Shown: positions 1 to 9,779, counted from the stretch's first letter. The stretch is DNA of 47,498 bases from Gammaproteobacteria bacterium HGW-Gammaproteobacteria-3 (GCA_002843155.1 PGZD01000013.1:1-47498), one strand, 5' to 3'. Notes: a model not told the origin generated them from the sequence alone. Translations and numbers: made by a program.

Positions 1-93
1 GTGTTCAGCTTGAAACCAGAATCAGTGTTCAAGTTAAATCAGAATAGGTGTTCAGATTGGATCAGAATAGGTGTTCAGGTTGAGCCAGAATAT
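1..93. repeat. Four tandem ~23-bp repeats, possible IS21-type terminus
   Basis: Four head-to-tail copies start at 1, 25, 48 and 71. Each begins GTGTTCA and ends near CAGAATA, with a variable middle (GCTTGAAAC, AGTTAAAT, GATTGGAT, GGTTGAGC). There is no spacer between copies, so this is not a CRISPR array. Ends of IS21-family elements carry several short direct repeats of this kind, so this may be one end of such an element whose istAB genes lie outside the window. That is inferred from repeat style only; no transposase gene is visible. Confidence 0.5.
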
Positions 94-221
94 GCACGTG
101 TCGATAATATTGGCTTATATATTGCTGATAACATTTCGATGCGCCTCACTCCCGACTACTTGAGATGAGTTGCGCCGCAGACTTTCGAGCCAAACCATTA
201 TAAACCAGGAGCAATGCCCCT

Positions 222-1595
222 ATGCCACTATCCTTAGCCGGAACACTCCTGTTCTTGATTCATGCCCTACTAGCCTTTTCGGTGACCGCAGGCCCTAGCG
301 TCTACCCCACCGGTACGACCCGCTACGATCCGGCCCGAGCCTATAACGCCTTTATCCTGTTTACCGGCGGCGATCATATCGCTCGGCTGATCGACATGAA
401 TGGCCGCACGGTTCATCAATGGAATGATGCCGGTTATCACAGCACCCTGATCGATCCAAGCGTGAACGGCGGCAAACTCGGAAACCTGTTCGTGACCCTG
501 GCGACGGTGGAAGGCACGGGAACGGATCTGGTACCGGGACTCGCCGGTCGACGCATCGCCAAAACCGTCGCTGAACTGGACTGGAGTGGAAATGTCGTCT
601 GGCGTTTCGGCGACAAGGCACCCGGCGGTGCAGCGCTGCAACATCACGATTGGGCGCGATTACCCAATGGCAACACCTTGCTTCTGGCCAACGATGTGCA
701 TTCGATCGAAGGCTTTAAGCTAACCCGACTGCTCGATGACGTGATTTACGAAATAGACGCCAGCGGCGCAATCGTCTGGCGCTGGAAGGCAGCCGATCAC
801 ATCGAGGAATTCGGTTTCCAACCGGAACAGCTAGAATTGCTGCACGGTACCGATAACCCCGATTACCTGCATCTGAACAATCTCAAGGTGGTCGGAGCGA
901 ATCACTGGTTCGACGCCGACGACACCCGTTTCGCACCGGACAACCTGATAATCGATTCGCGCACCGCTAATTTCATCGCGATCATCGACAAAAAAACCGG
1001 TAACATCGTCTGGCGCCTGGGCCCCAATTTTCCGGCAATCGTCAGCGGTAAGGATGGGCGTAAAACGCCAAGACCGGTTGATCAGATCGCGGGGCAACAC
1101 GACGCTCACATCATCGCCAAAGGCCTGCCCGGGGCTGGTAATCTACTGGTATTCGACAATCAGGGCCCTTCCGGCTATCCGCCTGTCGCGCTGCCAGTTA
1201 CCGGCGGTTCCAGAGTGCTTGAAATCGACCCGGTCAAACAAGAGATCGTGTGGCAATACAGCGGCGAGAGCTCAGGCGGGCCCGCCTGGTCTTTTCGCAG
1301 CACCCATATCAGCGCGGCCCGCCGCCTGCCTAACGGCAACACCTTCATCGACGAAGGCCAGAGCGGTCGCCTGTTCCAGGTTACCCCAAACGGGGATATC
1401 GTCTGGGAATATATAAATCCTCACGCTCGCATCGGCGAGGATTCAGTATCGGGCCGACAAACCGTCAACAATCAACTCTACAGAGCGCAGCCGGTTCCTT
1501 ATGACTGGGTACCCGAAGGCACGCCGCACACCGAAAAAGCTATCGTACCGACAGCAGCAAGTGCGGCACCGATTTCGCAGGTTTCAAGCCGATAA
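222..1595 (+). CDS. Exported arylsulfotransferase-like (ASST) beta-propeller protein
   Basis: The 457-residue protein opens with a hydrophobic signal peptide (residues 1-23) and then shows the repeated blade pattern of the arylsulfotransferase family: W-x-W/R ends such as NVVWRFGD, AIVWRWKA, NIVWRLGP and EIVWQYSG, with LPNGNT turns near residues 146 and 370. Histidines that often mark the active site in this family are present at HHDW (141-142), QHDAH (293, 296) and STHIS (362). Family members transfer sulfate between phenolic compounds in the periplasm, but many relatives are uncharacterised and the substrate cannot be read here. The start is supported by AGGAG at 207-211. It is followed 38 bases later by a diheme cytochrome c, so the two may be co-transcribed. 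Confidence 0.8.
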   Translation: MPLSLAGTLLFLIHALLAFSVTAGPSVYPTGTTRYDPARAYNAFILFTGGDHIARLIDMNGRTVHQWNDAGYHSTLIDPSVNGGKLGNLFVTLATVEGTGTDLVPGLAGRRIAKTVAELDWSGNVVWRFGDKAPGGAALQHHDWARLPNGNTLLLANDVHSIEGFKLTRLLDDVIYEIDASGAIVWRWKAADHIEEFGFQPEQLELLHGTDNPDYLHLNNLKVVGANHWFDADDTRFAPDNLIIDSRTANFIAIIDKKTGNIVWRLGPNFPAIVSGKDGRKTPRPVDQIAGQHDAHIIAKGLPGAGNLLVFDNQGPSGYPPVALPVTGGSRVLEIDPVKQEIVWQYSGESSGGPAWSFRSTHISAARRLPNGNTFIDEGQSGRLFQVTPNGDIVWEYINPHARIGEDSVSGRQTVNNQLYRAQPVPYDWVPEGTPHTEKAIVPTAASAAPISQVSSR

Positions 1596-1633
1596 TCCTA
1601 CCTTAGCATCCAATACAAAGAGAGAAATGAACA

Positions 1634-2224
1634 TTGAACAACTTGAAGACAATCATTACCGCTTCCGTTTGCGCCGCGTTCTTTAACCTTCAGGTCCGTG
1701 CGGCGGATCAGGAGGCGGACACAAATATCGCCCAAACATGCTTCGAATGCCACGGCCAGGAAGGCATCAGCAATAACCCCGACATTCCATCCCTGGCAGC
1801 TCAGCAACCGGATTACATGATTCACCAGCTTAAGTCCTTCAGTGCGGGAAACCGGAACAACCCTCTGATGAACAAAATCGCAGCCGGACTGAGCGACGAT
1901 GACATCGTAAAAGTCACCGCTTATTTCGCCAGCCGCCAGCCACGGAGCGCCGGGGGTAACCCGGTGCTGGCGTCGGCGGGTGAAACCGATGTGGAGACAT
2001 GCTTCGAATGCCACGGCGCAAAAGCCCAAGGACACCGCTACACTCCACGCTTGGCCGGGCAACAGCCTCAATATCTGGTCACCCAACTCAAGAAATTCAG
2101 GGACGAATCCAGAGCCGGTGGCGTGATGAACCTGGTCGCCGACGATCTATCCGATGAGAATATGGAAGTGGTCGCCGCTTACCTTGGATCGTTTCAATCG
2201 GATGAAGATGCGTTAACTCCCTGA
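1634..2224 (+). CDS. Diheme cytochrome c4-type protein (TTG start)
   Basis: This 196-residue exported protein has a signal peptide (residues 1-23) and two homologous cytochrome c domains, each opening with the same CFECH heme-binding motif (residues 36-40 and 123-127). Each domain then has a P-x-LAxQQPxY segment and a conserved Met-containing stretch (NPLMNKIAAGLSDDD; GGVMNLVADDLSDEN) that probably supplies the axial methionine. This is the c4 architecture: a periplasmic electron carrier, usually feeding terminal oxidases. The only start giving a signal peptide is TTG at 1634, preceded by AGAGAG. An ATG at 1627 lies in another frame and gives no cytochrome. Position just downstream of the ASST-like gene suggests co-transcription, but no functional link is known. 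Confidence 0.85.
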   Translation: MNNLKTIITASVCAAFFNLQVRAADQEADTNIAQTCFECHGQEGISNNPDIPSLAAQQPDYMIHQLKSFSAGNRNNPLMNKIAAGLSDDDIVKVTAYFASRQPRSAGGNPVLASAGETDVETCFECHGAKAQGHRYTPRLAGQQPQYLVTQLKKFRDESRAGGVMNLVADDLSDENMEVVAAYLGSFQSDEDALTP

Positions 2225-2640
2225 TCTTGACTCCCAAAATTACGGATCCGCGCTCTATGACAGAAATGTCCGACAGACTTCTGGGAAATGTATCGATTTT
2301 CCTGGCCAATCCATTTTTGCAAAGCCCATTGGTGTCGCACCACTTTACGTTCTCGATTGCTGATAAAACAACAGCCGAGCAACACCAACTGCTGTGTTTT
2401 CAGCATATTTTAGGACTGGCCCCCACTAATCATCGCGTAGATAGGTTGGCACGCATACTGCTTATCTCTATAAATAAGACCGTTTCACCGCGACCTTCTC
2501 GATATTGCAAACCAAAAGATACTGTAACCCTATGATTATTGATTTTATTCAAACCATACCAAGGAGAACAAAAGTAACAGGACCAGTTGTCTCGTGCTTC
2601 TTTCCCTGCAATCATCGATCGCTCTAACGGTTAATACAAG
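2225..2640. other. Gene-free spacer before the efflux operon
   Basis: About 415 bases with no convincing coding sequence on either strand. It should hold the terminator of the cytochrome gene and the promoter of the RND operon, but I could not point to a clear hairpin or a good -35/-10 pair. The ATG at 2641 has no recognisable Shine-Dalgarno sequence. Confidence 0.5.
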
Positions 2641-4020
2641 ATGCATAATTCAGTTTGCAGAGGATTATTGCTTCTTTGTTGCGGTCTTTCCGCAGCCTGC
2701 AGCGTCAACAAAAAAGCCTTTTCCCCTCCCGTACATGTGGCCGAAACATTTTCCCACAGTGGCGATACGCCGTGGCTCGAACGCTGGTGGCTGAATTTCA
2801 ACGACGACGGCCTCTCCCGCTTAATCGTTAACGCTTTGACGGAAAATCTTGATCTACTGGCAACCTACAGCCGCCTTGAACAGGCCAAGGCGGTGGCGGC
2901 CAAGACCGGCGCCGAACTGATACCGGCCCTAAACGCTCTAACCGATGCCCAGGGTTCGTTGGACGGGCATTCGGGAAACTCACTAATGGGAGACTTTTCA
3001 GTGGCCTTCGCCGCCGGTTATGAACTCGATCTATGGGGCCGCATCCGCGCAGGCATCAAAGCGGCCAAATTGGATATCGAATCCGCCCGACAGGATATCG
3101 ATACGGCGGCCATCACTCTGACGGCAGAAATCGCTTCGGCTTGGTATCAACTGATCGAACAACGAAAACTGCTCCGTCTGCTCAACGCCCAAATCGAAAT
3201 GAACAAGCAGTATGTCAAGTTGGTCAATGTCCGGTTTCGCGCCGGCATAGCCACGCCTGCGGACGTATTCCAACAACAACAATTGCTGGAAGGTGTCATC
3301 GGAGACCGTTATACCGTCCAGGCCACGATTGACGTCCTGCTTAACCAGCTAGCGATACTGAGCGGACAGTCCCCGGGCCAATTCACTATCGAAACACCCG
3401 ACGAATTTCCGGAACTCGGTGACATGCCGGTAACCGGGTTAACATCCGATCTGATCGCCCGCCGTCCCGACATCCAGAAGGCGTATTACCGGCTGCAAGC
3501 GGCTGACTTGAGAATTGCCGCAGCCGTCGCCGACCGGTTGCCGAAACTCAGCCTGTCGGCCAGTATCAATACTTCAGCACCCAATCTCGACGGCCTTTTT
3601 TTAAATTGGATGGATACTTTGGCAGGAAATTTACTGCTTCCAATTATCGATGGTGGGCGACGCATCGCCGAAGTGGACCGCAACGAGGCACTGACCAACG
3701 AAGCACTGCGTCTTTACGGCCAGACGATTTTACAGGCTATCAATGAGGTCGAAAATGCGCTTTCACAAGAACAACGGCAGCACCAACGAGTGGAAAGCCT
3801 GAAAACACAATTGCAATATCTGAACGATGCCAATACGAATATTGCTAAACGCTCCGCCTATGGCGCCTTCGATTTTCTCCGGATTTTGTCGACTTTGAAC
3901 AGTCTTCAGGCCATGCAAAGAACATTGCTGCGCGCGCAGGGGGTATTGATAGGTTTCCGGATCGATTTATACCGTGCGCTCGCCGGACACTGGCCGCAGG
4001 CGCCTACAGCCGAGGGCTAA
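2641..4020 (+). CDS. RND efflux outer-membrane lipoprotein (NodT/OprM, TolC family)
   Basis: The 459-residue protein has a lipoprotein signal peptide with lipobox LSAAC (lipidated Cys20). Two TolC-type repeats follow, visible as AAGYELDLWGRIRAG in the first half and the matching LLPIIDGGRRIAEVD in the second, and the family motif DLIARRPDIQKAYYRLQAAD near residues 270-290. It forms the outer-membrane exit duct of a tripartite pump. An in-frame stop at 2632 forces the start at 2641 or later. The adaptor gene starts 3 bases downstream and the permease overlaps that adaptor, so the three are one operon. The exported substrate is unknown. Confidence 0.9.
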   Translation: MHNSVCRGLLLLCCGLSAACSVNKKAFSPPVHVAETFSHSGDTPWLERWWLNFNDDGLSRLIVNALTENLDLLATYSRLEQAKAVAAKTGAELIPALNALTDAQGSLDGHSGNSLMGDFSVAFAAGYELDLWGRIRAGIKAAKLDIESARQDIDTAAITLTAEIASAWYQLIEQRKLLRLLNAQIEMNKQYVKLVNVRFRAGIATPADVFQQQQLLEGVIGDRYTVQATIDVLLNQLAILSGQSPGQFTIETPDEFPELGDMPVTGLTSDLIARRPDIQKAYYRLQAADLRIAAAVADRLPKLSLSASINTSAPNLDGLFLNWMDTLAGNLLLPIIDGGRRIAEVDRNEALTNEALRLYGQTILQAINEVENALSQEQRQHQRVESLKTQLQYLNDANTNIAKRSAYGAFDFLRILSTLNSLQAMQRTLLRAQGVLIGFRIDLYRALAGHWPQAPTAEG

Positions 4021-4023
4021 AAG

Positions 4024-5277
4024 ATGAATAGAGATAACAGCCTCCGCAAAAAAGGATCTTTCCTGATCAGTTGTTTAGCGATTCTGATTGTAGCCGGAGG
4101 ACTTTCCGGCTATTGGCTGAATCATCAACCGAGAGCCGCTCGCAAACCCATTGAACCAACCATCCCGCTGGTAGAAACGATCGAACCGTTGGTGACCGAT
4201 TTCCATCCGCGCATCCAGGCCTTCGGTACGGTCATGGCGGCACATAGCGTCAGTCTCAACGCCAGGGTCCAAGGCATCGTCGTATCGACCAGCGAAAATT
4301 ATATAGAAGGCGGTTTGGTCAAACAAAACGAGGAAATTGTCCGCCTGGATCCGACCGACTATGAATTGGCGCTTGAACAAGCGCAAAGCGAACTGGCACG
4401 CGCCCAGTTCAATTTAAAACTGGAGCTGGGGCAGCAAGCCGTGGCCAAACTCGAATACGAAATGCTGGGTCAGGGCCTGGATCAACTGGGTACCGAACTG
4501 GTACAGCGCAAGCCGCATCTGGAGGCTTCCAAGGCAGCATTACGCTCGGCCCAAGCCGCCTATCAACAGGCCAAACTCAACCTTCAACGCACGCACGTCA
4601 TCGCGCCTTTCGACGCTGCCATTATCGAACGCAATTCCGAAATCGGCACCAAGATTTCAACTGCCGCCAGTGGCGATCCCTTGGTCAAACTGGTCGCCAC
4701 CGAATCCTTCTGGATAGATGTCTCGCTGCCGGTCGAGAAATTACGTTGGATTGATATCCCAGGTTTCAATGGGGAAAACGCTTCAACCGTCAAAATCGAG
4801 TTCGAAAATGGCTGGAAGCCCAATGAATACCGGATTGGACGGGTCAAGAAGCTTAAAGTGGCGGTGGAACCCGAAGGCCGAATGGCCAAATTAATCGTCG
4901 AGGTCGACGACCCCTTGAGCCTGAAACCGGGTAACCGGCATAAACCTGCTCTGATGCTGAACACGCTGGTTCGAGTCGAAATCACCGGCAAGCCCCTGCA
5001 ACGCGTCGTGCAATTGCCGGAAACCGCGTTACACGACGGACGTGAAATCTGGCTCATGAACGACTCTCAAACCCTTGACATCGCGAAAGTGACACCGCGC
5101 TGGATCGGACAGGGGAGCTTCTATCTCGACGCCGAACAATTGCCGTCGAATAGCCGGGTCGTCGCCAGTAATCTGCCGACACCGGTGCCGGGCATGCGTA
5201 TTCGTAAGCTCGGCGATATTTCTGAGCCAGTGATGACCAGCCATGCCGACGAAGCAGGTGATACCTATGCAGATTAA
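4024..5277 (+). CDS. RND periplasmic adaptor (membrane fusion protein, HlyD family)
   Basis: This 417-residue protein has an N-terminal membrane anchor (about residues 13-30, FLISCLAILIVAGGLSGYW). It then shows a lipoyl-like half (GTVMAAHSVSLNARVQGIV), a coiled-coil hairpin rich in A, Q, L and E (about 115-185), and the second lipoyl half (THVIAPFDAAIIERNSEIG). A beta-barrel region follows. This is the standard order for adaptors linking an inner-membrane RND pump to a TolC-type channel. No ligand-specific motif is visible. The gene lies between the outer-membrane component (3-base gap) and the permease (11-base overlap), which indicates translational coupling. Confidence 0.92.
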   Translation: MNRDNSLRKKGSFLISCLAILIVAGGLSGYWLNHQPRAARKPIEPTIPLVETIEPLVTDFHPRIQAFGTVMAAHSVSLNARVQGIVVSTSENYIEGGLVKQNEEIVRLDPTDYELALEQAQSELARAQFNLKLELGQQAVAKLEYEMLGQGLDQLGTELVQRKPHLEASKAALRSAQAAYQQAKLNLQRTHVIAPFDAAIIERNSEIGTKISTAASGDPLVKLVATESFWIDVSLPVEKLRWIDIPGFNGENASTVKIEFENGWKPNEYRIGRVKKLKVAVEPEGRMAKLIVEVDDPLSLKPGNRHKPALMLNTLVRVEITGKPLQRVVQLPETALHDGREIWLMNDSQTLDIAKVTPRWIGQGSFYLDAEQLPSNSRVVASNLPTPVPGMRIRKLGDISEPVMTSHADEAGDTYAD

Positions 5278-8200
5278 AGGGCCTGTGGCCTGGATGGCCG
5301 GTCATTCGGTCGCCGCAAACCTGGCGATGGCGGTACTGGTATTGGGCGGATTACTCTCCCTCCAGCACATTCGTCAGGAAGTTTTTCCCAATTTTGAAAT
5401 CGACGCAGTCACCATCAGCGTGGCCTATCCTGGCGCCAGTCCGGAAGAAGTGGAAAACGGGATCATCCTGGCGTTGGAAGATGTTATCAGCGGCGTCGAA
5501 AACATACACGACATAGAGTCTGTCGCTTCCGAAGGTTTAGGCACAGTTACCGTCAACGCCCTGCGCGGCGCCGATTTACAACGACTGGCGCTGGACATTC
5601 AGAAGGAAGTTGACAGGATCACCACCTTCCCGATCGATGCCGAACAACCCATCGTGAAAATTGTTTCCGGTCTGCGTCCGTTGCTGGAAGTGGTCTTGTA
5701 TGGCGACACCAAAGACCTGGTCTTGCACGAATTGGCCGAACATTTACGGGACAGGCTGTTGCAGGACCCTAACATCAGCCAGGCCGAATTGAATGGCGTC
5801 AAACCGATGGAAATCAGCATCGATGTCAGTCAGGAAAATTTACGCCGCTACCAGCTATCGCTCGGGGAAATCGCCCAGCGCGTTGCCAGAGCCAGCATCG
5901 ACCTGCCAACCGGCAGCATCAAAACCCAATCCGGGGAGATATTGATCCGGATGAAGGAGCGTAAAGATTTCGGGTTGCAATTCGCGCACTTGCCGATCGT
6001 AACCACCGCAGACGGCAGCCAGGTTTTTTTAGCTGATATCGCGAACATAAAAGACGGCTACGATCAGAGCGATTACTACGCCGTCTATGACGGTAAACCG
6101 GCGGTGATGATTCAGCTTTACAATATCGGTGAACAGACGCCGATTGCTGTCTCGGAATCCGTAACAGGAATTCTTGAATCGTTCAAGCCCGAGTTACCCG
6201 ATGGCATTACCGTCAAAATCAGGCGCGACTCCTCGGATGACTATCGGCAGCGGATCGACCTGCTGCTGCGCAACAGCGCCATGGGCCTGGCATTGGTATT
6301 AATCACACTGGCGGTATTCCTGGAATTGCGGCTGGCCTTCTGGGTAATGACCGGTATCCCGATTGCGTTTCTGGGTTCATTTTTGATATTGCCAAGCCTC
6401 GGCGTCACTCTGAACATGGTGTCGCTGTTCGCCTTCATTATCGCACTCGGTATTGTCGTGGATGACGCCATCATCATCGGCGAAAACATCTATCACTATC
6501 TTCAGGAAGGACTCAAACCGATGGACGCGGCGATCAAGGGAGCCCGCGACATGGCAATTCCGGTGACTTTCAGCATCCTCACCAACATCGCCGCTTTCAT
6601 GCCGATATTGTTCATCCCCGGAGTGACCGGAAAAATGTTCACGATGATACCACTGGTGGTCATCACCGTGTTTTTACTGTCGTTACTGGAAAGCTTATTC
6701 ATCCTGCCCAATCATCTCAGTCATGTCAAAAAACCCCGTCAGAACGGTATCGAAGCCTGGATTCACCACTACCAACAACGCTTCAGTTCCTCCTTCAGGC
6801 ATTGGGTGGCGTTTCGTTACGGCGGCTTTCTGGATTGGACGCTGCATCATCGCCATTTGATCGTAGTCGCCGCCTTCGCATTACTGGTCTCCACCCTGTC
6901 CTATGTCGGCAGCGGCCGCGTCGGCATCACCGCCTTTCCCAAAACGGAAGCCGATTTCGCCCGCGTGTCGGTGACCATGCCGTTCGGCACTCCAGTGGCG
7001 ATAACCGAAGCCACCGTACAAAAACTTACTGCCGCCGCCTATCGGGTCGCCGAATCCATTCCGAATGGAAACCAATTGCTGATCGGAGTGTTCGCCGAGC
7101 TTGGCTCCAGCCAACCCGGCGTCATCGCCGGTGGCCATATCGCCAACGTGCGCGCCTATCTCGCACCACCCGACATCCGGGAAAAAATCATGAGCACCGA
7201 TCAATTCGCCAGATTGTGGCGAAAAGAGGCCGGCGACATCGTCGGCGCCGAATCGATCGTCTTCGAATCGGACTTCGGAGGGCCCGGCGCCGGTGCCGCG
7301 ATCACCGTCGAATTGAACCACCGCGATAGCGGAGTGCTGGCTGCGGCCAGTGCGCAGTTGGTCGAGCTTTTACGTTCCTACCCCGCCGCCATCAATGTTC
7401 GAAACGAATTCAGCGCCGGTAAGGAGCAGCTTGATTTCACCCTATTACCGGAAGCCCGCAGTCTGGGGCTGGACGCTCAGGACGTAGCAAGTCAGGTACG
7501 CAACGCCTTTTACGGCGCCGAAGTATTGCGCCAACAACGCGGCCGCAATGAATTGAAGGTGATGGTCAGGCTGCCGGAATCCGAGCGTATTTCTATGCAT
7601 AATATCGATACCCTCTTACTGTGGAATTCAGCAAAAAAGGAAATTCCGCTAAAAGAGGCGGTGCATGTCGAAAGAGGCCGTGCCTTTACCCGGATCAACC
7701 GCCGCGACGGCCGCCGCATCATTCGGGTAACCGCCGATGTCGGCCCTAACGGGCGCGTCGGCGACATTGTCAACGACCTGAAAACCCGGGAATTGCCTCA
7801 ACTTATGAACCAATACCCCGGTCTGAGCTACAGCTTTCAAGGCAAACAGGCGGAAATGGCCGACAGCATGGGCAGCCTCAAAATCAGTTTCGTCCTCGCC
7901 CTGTGCGCCATCTATGCGATGCTGGCCATCCCGTTCAAAAGCTACACGCTGCCTTTGATCGTAATCATCACGATTCCGTTCGCCGCCATCGGCGCGGTGT
8001 TCGGTCACATGCTGATGGGCTACGACTTGAGCATCATCAGTATCTTGGGCATGGTCGCGCTGTCGGGCATCGTCATCAACGACTCCCTGGTGCTGATCGA
8101 CTACGCCAAGGAACTCAAATACAACAGCTCAGACTCCGCATTCAGCATCATCAGGACGGCCGCCATCCAGCGCTTCCGCCCCATCGTACTCACCTCGCTG

Positions 8201-8437
8201 ACCACGTTCTTCGGTGTCATGCCGATGATCCTGGAAACTTCCAAGCAGGCCCGATTCCTGATCCCGATGGCGATCTCCATCGGTTTCGGCATTCTGTTTG
8301 CGACCGTCATCACACTGATTTTAATTCCGTCGTTGTATTTGCTGATCGATGACATCGGCTTCGCCCTGAAACGACATAGGGAGCGCGATTCAAGCGCCGC
8401 GCCGCACACTGATGAAGCCGTCGAGGATCGGACGTAA
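5267..8437 (+). CDS. RND family inner-membrane efflux permease
   Basis: The product is 1056 residues, the usual size for AcrB/MdtB-type permeases. It has one N-terminal membrane helix, a large periplasmic loop, a block of helices with the proton-relay signature GIVVDDAIIIGENIY (adjacent aspartates near residues 398-399), a second periplasmic loop, and a final helix block with GIVINDSLVLIDYAK. It would use proton influx to drive export through the adaptor and outer-membrane lipoprotein encoded just upstream. I chose ATG at 5267 (AGGTGA upstream, MQIKGPVAWMAGHSVAANL), which overlaps the adaptor gene by 11 bases. An in-frame ATG at 5243 lacks a good ribosome site. The protein resembles the hydrophobe/amphiphile-type RND group rather than the heavy-metal CusA group; the substrate is not predictable. 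Confidence 0.93.
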   Translation: MQIKGPVAWMAGHSVAANLAMAVLVLGGLLSLQHIRQEVFPNFEIDAVTISVAYPGASPEEVENGIILALEDVISGVENIHDIESVASEGLGTVTVNALRGADLQRLALDIQKEVDRITTFPIDAEQPIVKIVSGLRPLLEVVLYGDTKDLVLHELAEHLRDRLLQDPNISQAELNGVKPMEISIDVSQENLRRYQLSLGEIAQRVARASIDLPTGSIKTQSGEILIRMKERKDFGLQFAHLPIVTTADGSQVFLADIANIKDGYDQSDYYAVYDGKPAVMIQLYNIGEQTPIAVSESVTGILESFKPELPDGITVKIRRDSSDDYRQRIDLLLRNSAMGLALVLITLAVFLELRLAFWVMTGIPIAFLGSFLILPSLGVTLNMVSLFAFIIALGIVVDDAIIIGENIYHYLQEGLKPMDAAIKGARDMAIPVTFSILTNIAAFMPILFIPGVTGKMFTMIPLVVITVFLLSLLESLFILPNHLSHVKKPRQNGIEAWIHHYQQRFSSSFRHWVAFRYGGFLDWTLHHRHLIVVAAFALLVSTLSYVGSGRVGITAFPKTEADFARVSVTMPFGTPVAITEATVQKLTAAAYRVAESIPNGNQLLIGVFAELGSSQPGVIAGGHIANVRAYLAPPDIREKIMSTDQFARLWRKEAGDIVGAESIVFESDFGGPGAGAAITVELNHRDSGVLAAASAQLVELLRSYPAAINVRNEFSAGKEQLDFTLLPEARSLGLDAQDVASQVRNAFYGAEVLRQQRGRNELKVMVRLPESERISMHNIDTLLLWNSAKKEIPLKEAVHVERGRAFTRINRRDGRRIIRVTADVGPNGRVGDIVNDLKTRELPQLMNQYPGLSYSFQGKQAEMADSMGSLKISFVLALCAIYAMLAIPFKSYTLPLIVIITIPFAAIGAVFGHMLMGYDLSIISILGMVALSGIVINDSLVLIDYAKELKYNSSDSAFSIIRTAAIQRFRPIVLTSLTTFFGVMPMILETSKQARFLIPMAISIGFGILFATVITLILIPSLYLLIDDIGFALKRHRERDSSAAPHTDEAVEDRT

Positions 8438-8583
8438 TGAAAACCCGGTCACAGTTCAGCCTCAGTCATCAGTACCGGCTACAGAAGCAAAAACGTAACA
8501 TCCGACACAATCAATTTTTATGTATTGCATGGCGACTCCATGCGCCCCACCCCCACCTGACCCATCCATAGGAGATAAGAAAA

Positions 8584-9273
8584 ATGAAAAGAAATACTAC
8601 TGTTGCCACCTTGCTGGTTCTGAGCGCCACCGCAGCCTGGGCGCAGCAGCCTCCAGTTGAAGATGCCAAGCCTCCACTCGGATTCTTCGTTACCAGCCAA
8701 GGCCCCGGTAACGGCGCCAACCTTGGCGGTCTGGCCGGTGCCGATGCCCATTGTCAGAAACTGGCCGGCGAGGCTGGTGCCGGCAACCGAACCTGGCGCG
8801 CCTATCTCAGCACCCAGGCCGATGGCAGCCAAGCGGCCATCAATGCCCGTGACCGCATCGGTAACGGGCCTTGGGCCAATGCCGACGGCATCATCATTGC
8901 CAATGATCCGGCCCATCTGCACGGAGACTCAGTGCAACTTGCCCAAATCGGCAACAATCTCCATCGACGGACCGCTCTCACCGAAAAAGGGAATCCCGTC
9001 AAAGGCGTTGGTGAAACGCCCAACGAACACGATATTATCACGGGATCCAGACCCGACGGTACGGCTTACTCCGATGCCGCCGATCATACCTGCAAGAATT
9101 ACACGAACGCCGGCGAAGGCAGCGTCAGGGTCGGCCACTCGGACCGAACCAACGGAGGCCGGAACGGTGGCAATGTATCCTGGAATTCAACACACGACAG
9201 CCGTGGTTGCAGCCAGGCCAATCTGGTCAGTACAGGAGGAGCCGGTTACTTTTATTGCTTTGCGGCGGACTGA
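8584..9273 (+). CDS. Exported lectin-like protein of unknown function
   Basis: The 229-residue protein has a clear signal peptide ending AWAQQ (about residue 21-22). The mature part contains motifs seen in a family of secreted proteins with a C-type-lectin-like or endostatin-like fold: LGGLAGADAHCQKLA near the start, RTWRAYLST, and a C-terminal block SWNSTHDSRGCSQ...GGAGYFYCFA. Four mature cysteines (near DAHCQK, HTCKNY, RGCSQ and FYCFA) could form two disulfides. Its biochemical role is unknown. The gene has a strong ribosome site (GGAGAT) and stands alone, with a hairpin right after it, so it is probably monocistronic. Confidence 0.75.
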   Translation: MKRNTTVATLLVLSATAAWAQQPPVEDAKPPLGFFVTSQGPGNGANLGGLAGADAHCQKLAGEAGAGNRTWRAYLSTQADGSQAAINARDRIGNGPWANADGIIIANDPAHLHGDSVQLAQIGNNLHRRTALTEKGNPVKGVGETPNEHDIITGSRPDGTAYSDAADHTCKNYTNAGEGSVRVGHSDRTNGGRNGGNVSWNSTHDSRGCSQANLVSTGGAGYFYCFAAD

Positions 9274-9290
9274 GCGCAAGGCCTGCCAAA

Positions 9291-9312
9291 GTCAGGGAGC
9301 GCGCTCCCTGAC
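9291..9312 (+). terminator. 22-bp perfect palindrome, probable terminator
   Basis: The sequence from 9291 to 9312 is perfectly self-complementary over 11 + 11 bases (left arm GTCAGGGAGCG). It starts 18 bases after the stop codon of the lectin-like gene. There is no long T-run after it, so it may work as a stabilising or bidirectional stop rather than a classical intrinsic terminator. Confidence 0.55.
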
Positions 9313-9462
9313 TAACTGCATCGCACGCCGAGTTATTTCAAAGAAATAAGAATAACGGCCCAACTTTGGCTAGACCCGCCGGGCACACGGAACGAATAAA
9401 CGGGTATAGTGAACGTATCCTAGGATTCCAGGCAACACAGCAATCGAGCTGCGTAGTTGCTT

Positions 9463-9778
9463 TTAAAACACGTTTTTAGTCAGCGGCTGGCCGGTGCGCC
9501 CGTTCAGAGCCGCATGAATTTCCGACACGATGGACAATGCGATTTCCTCTGGCGTTTCGGCGCCGATGTCCAAACCGACCGGCCCGAATACCCGCCCCGC
9601 CAGCCGCGTGGCCGCCGTCCCCAAACTGTTCAGCAATCCGGCCCGGCGCGGTGCCGGACCCAGTAGGCCGACATAAGGAATTTGGCTGTTGGCGGCGATC
9701 ATACGTAGCCAGCGCTCGTCGTAGTCGATATTGTGCGTCATCAAAACCAGCGCATCCAATCGCGCCAAGTCCAACCTG
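9463..9778 (-). pseudogene. xdhC/coxI-family remnant (C-terminal part only)
   Basis: About 104 residues on the minus strand match the C-terminal Rossmann-type domain of XdhC/CoxI proteins: LDALVLMTHNIDYDERW, IPYVGLLGPAPRR, and the very typical VGLDIGAETPEEIALSIV. XdhC proteins bind and insert sulfurated molybdenum cofactor into xanthine-dehydrogenase-type enzymes and are usually about 250-380 residues long. Here the N-terminal two thirds are missing. The open frame joins directly, in a different phase, to the end of the broken iorB remnant at about 9778, as expected if a deletion fused the two genes. Confidence 0.8.
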
Positions 9779-9779
9779 T

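Noticed and set aside
1-93. CRISPR array
   Set aside because: The repeats are directly adjacent with no unique spacers, and no cas genes are present.
2227-2535. Open frame of about 100 codons after the cytochrome c4 gene
   Set aside because: No ribosome site, no recognisable motif, and composition typical of non-coding DNA.
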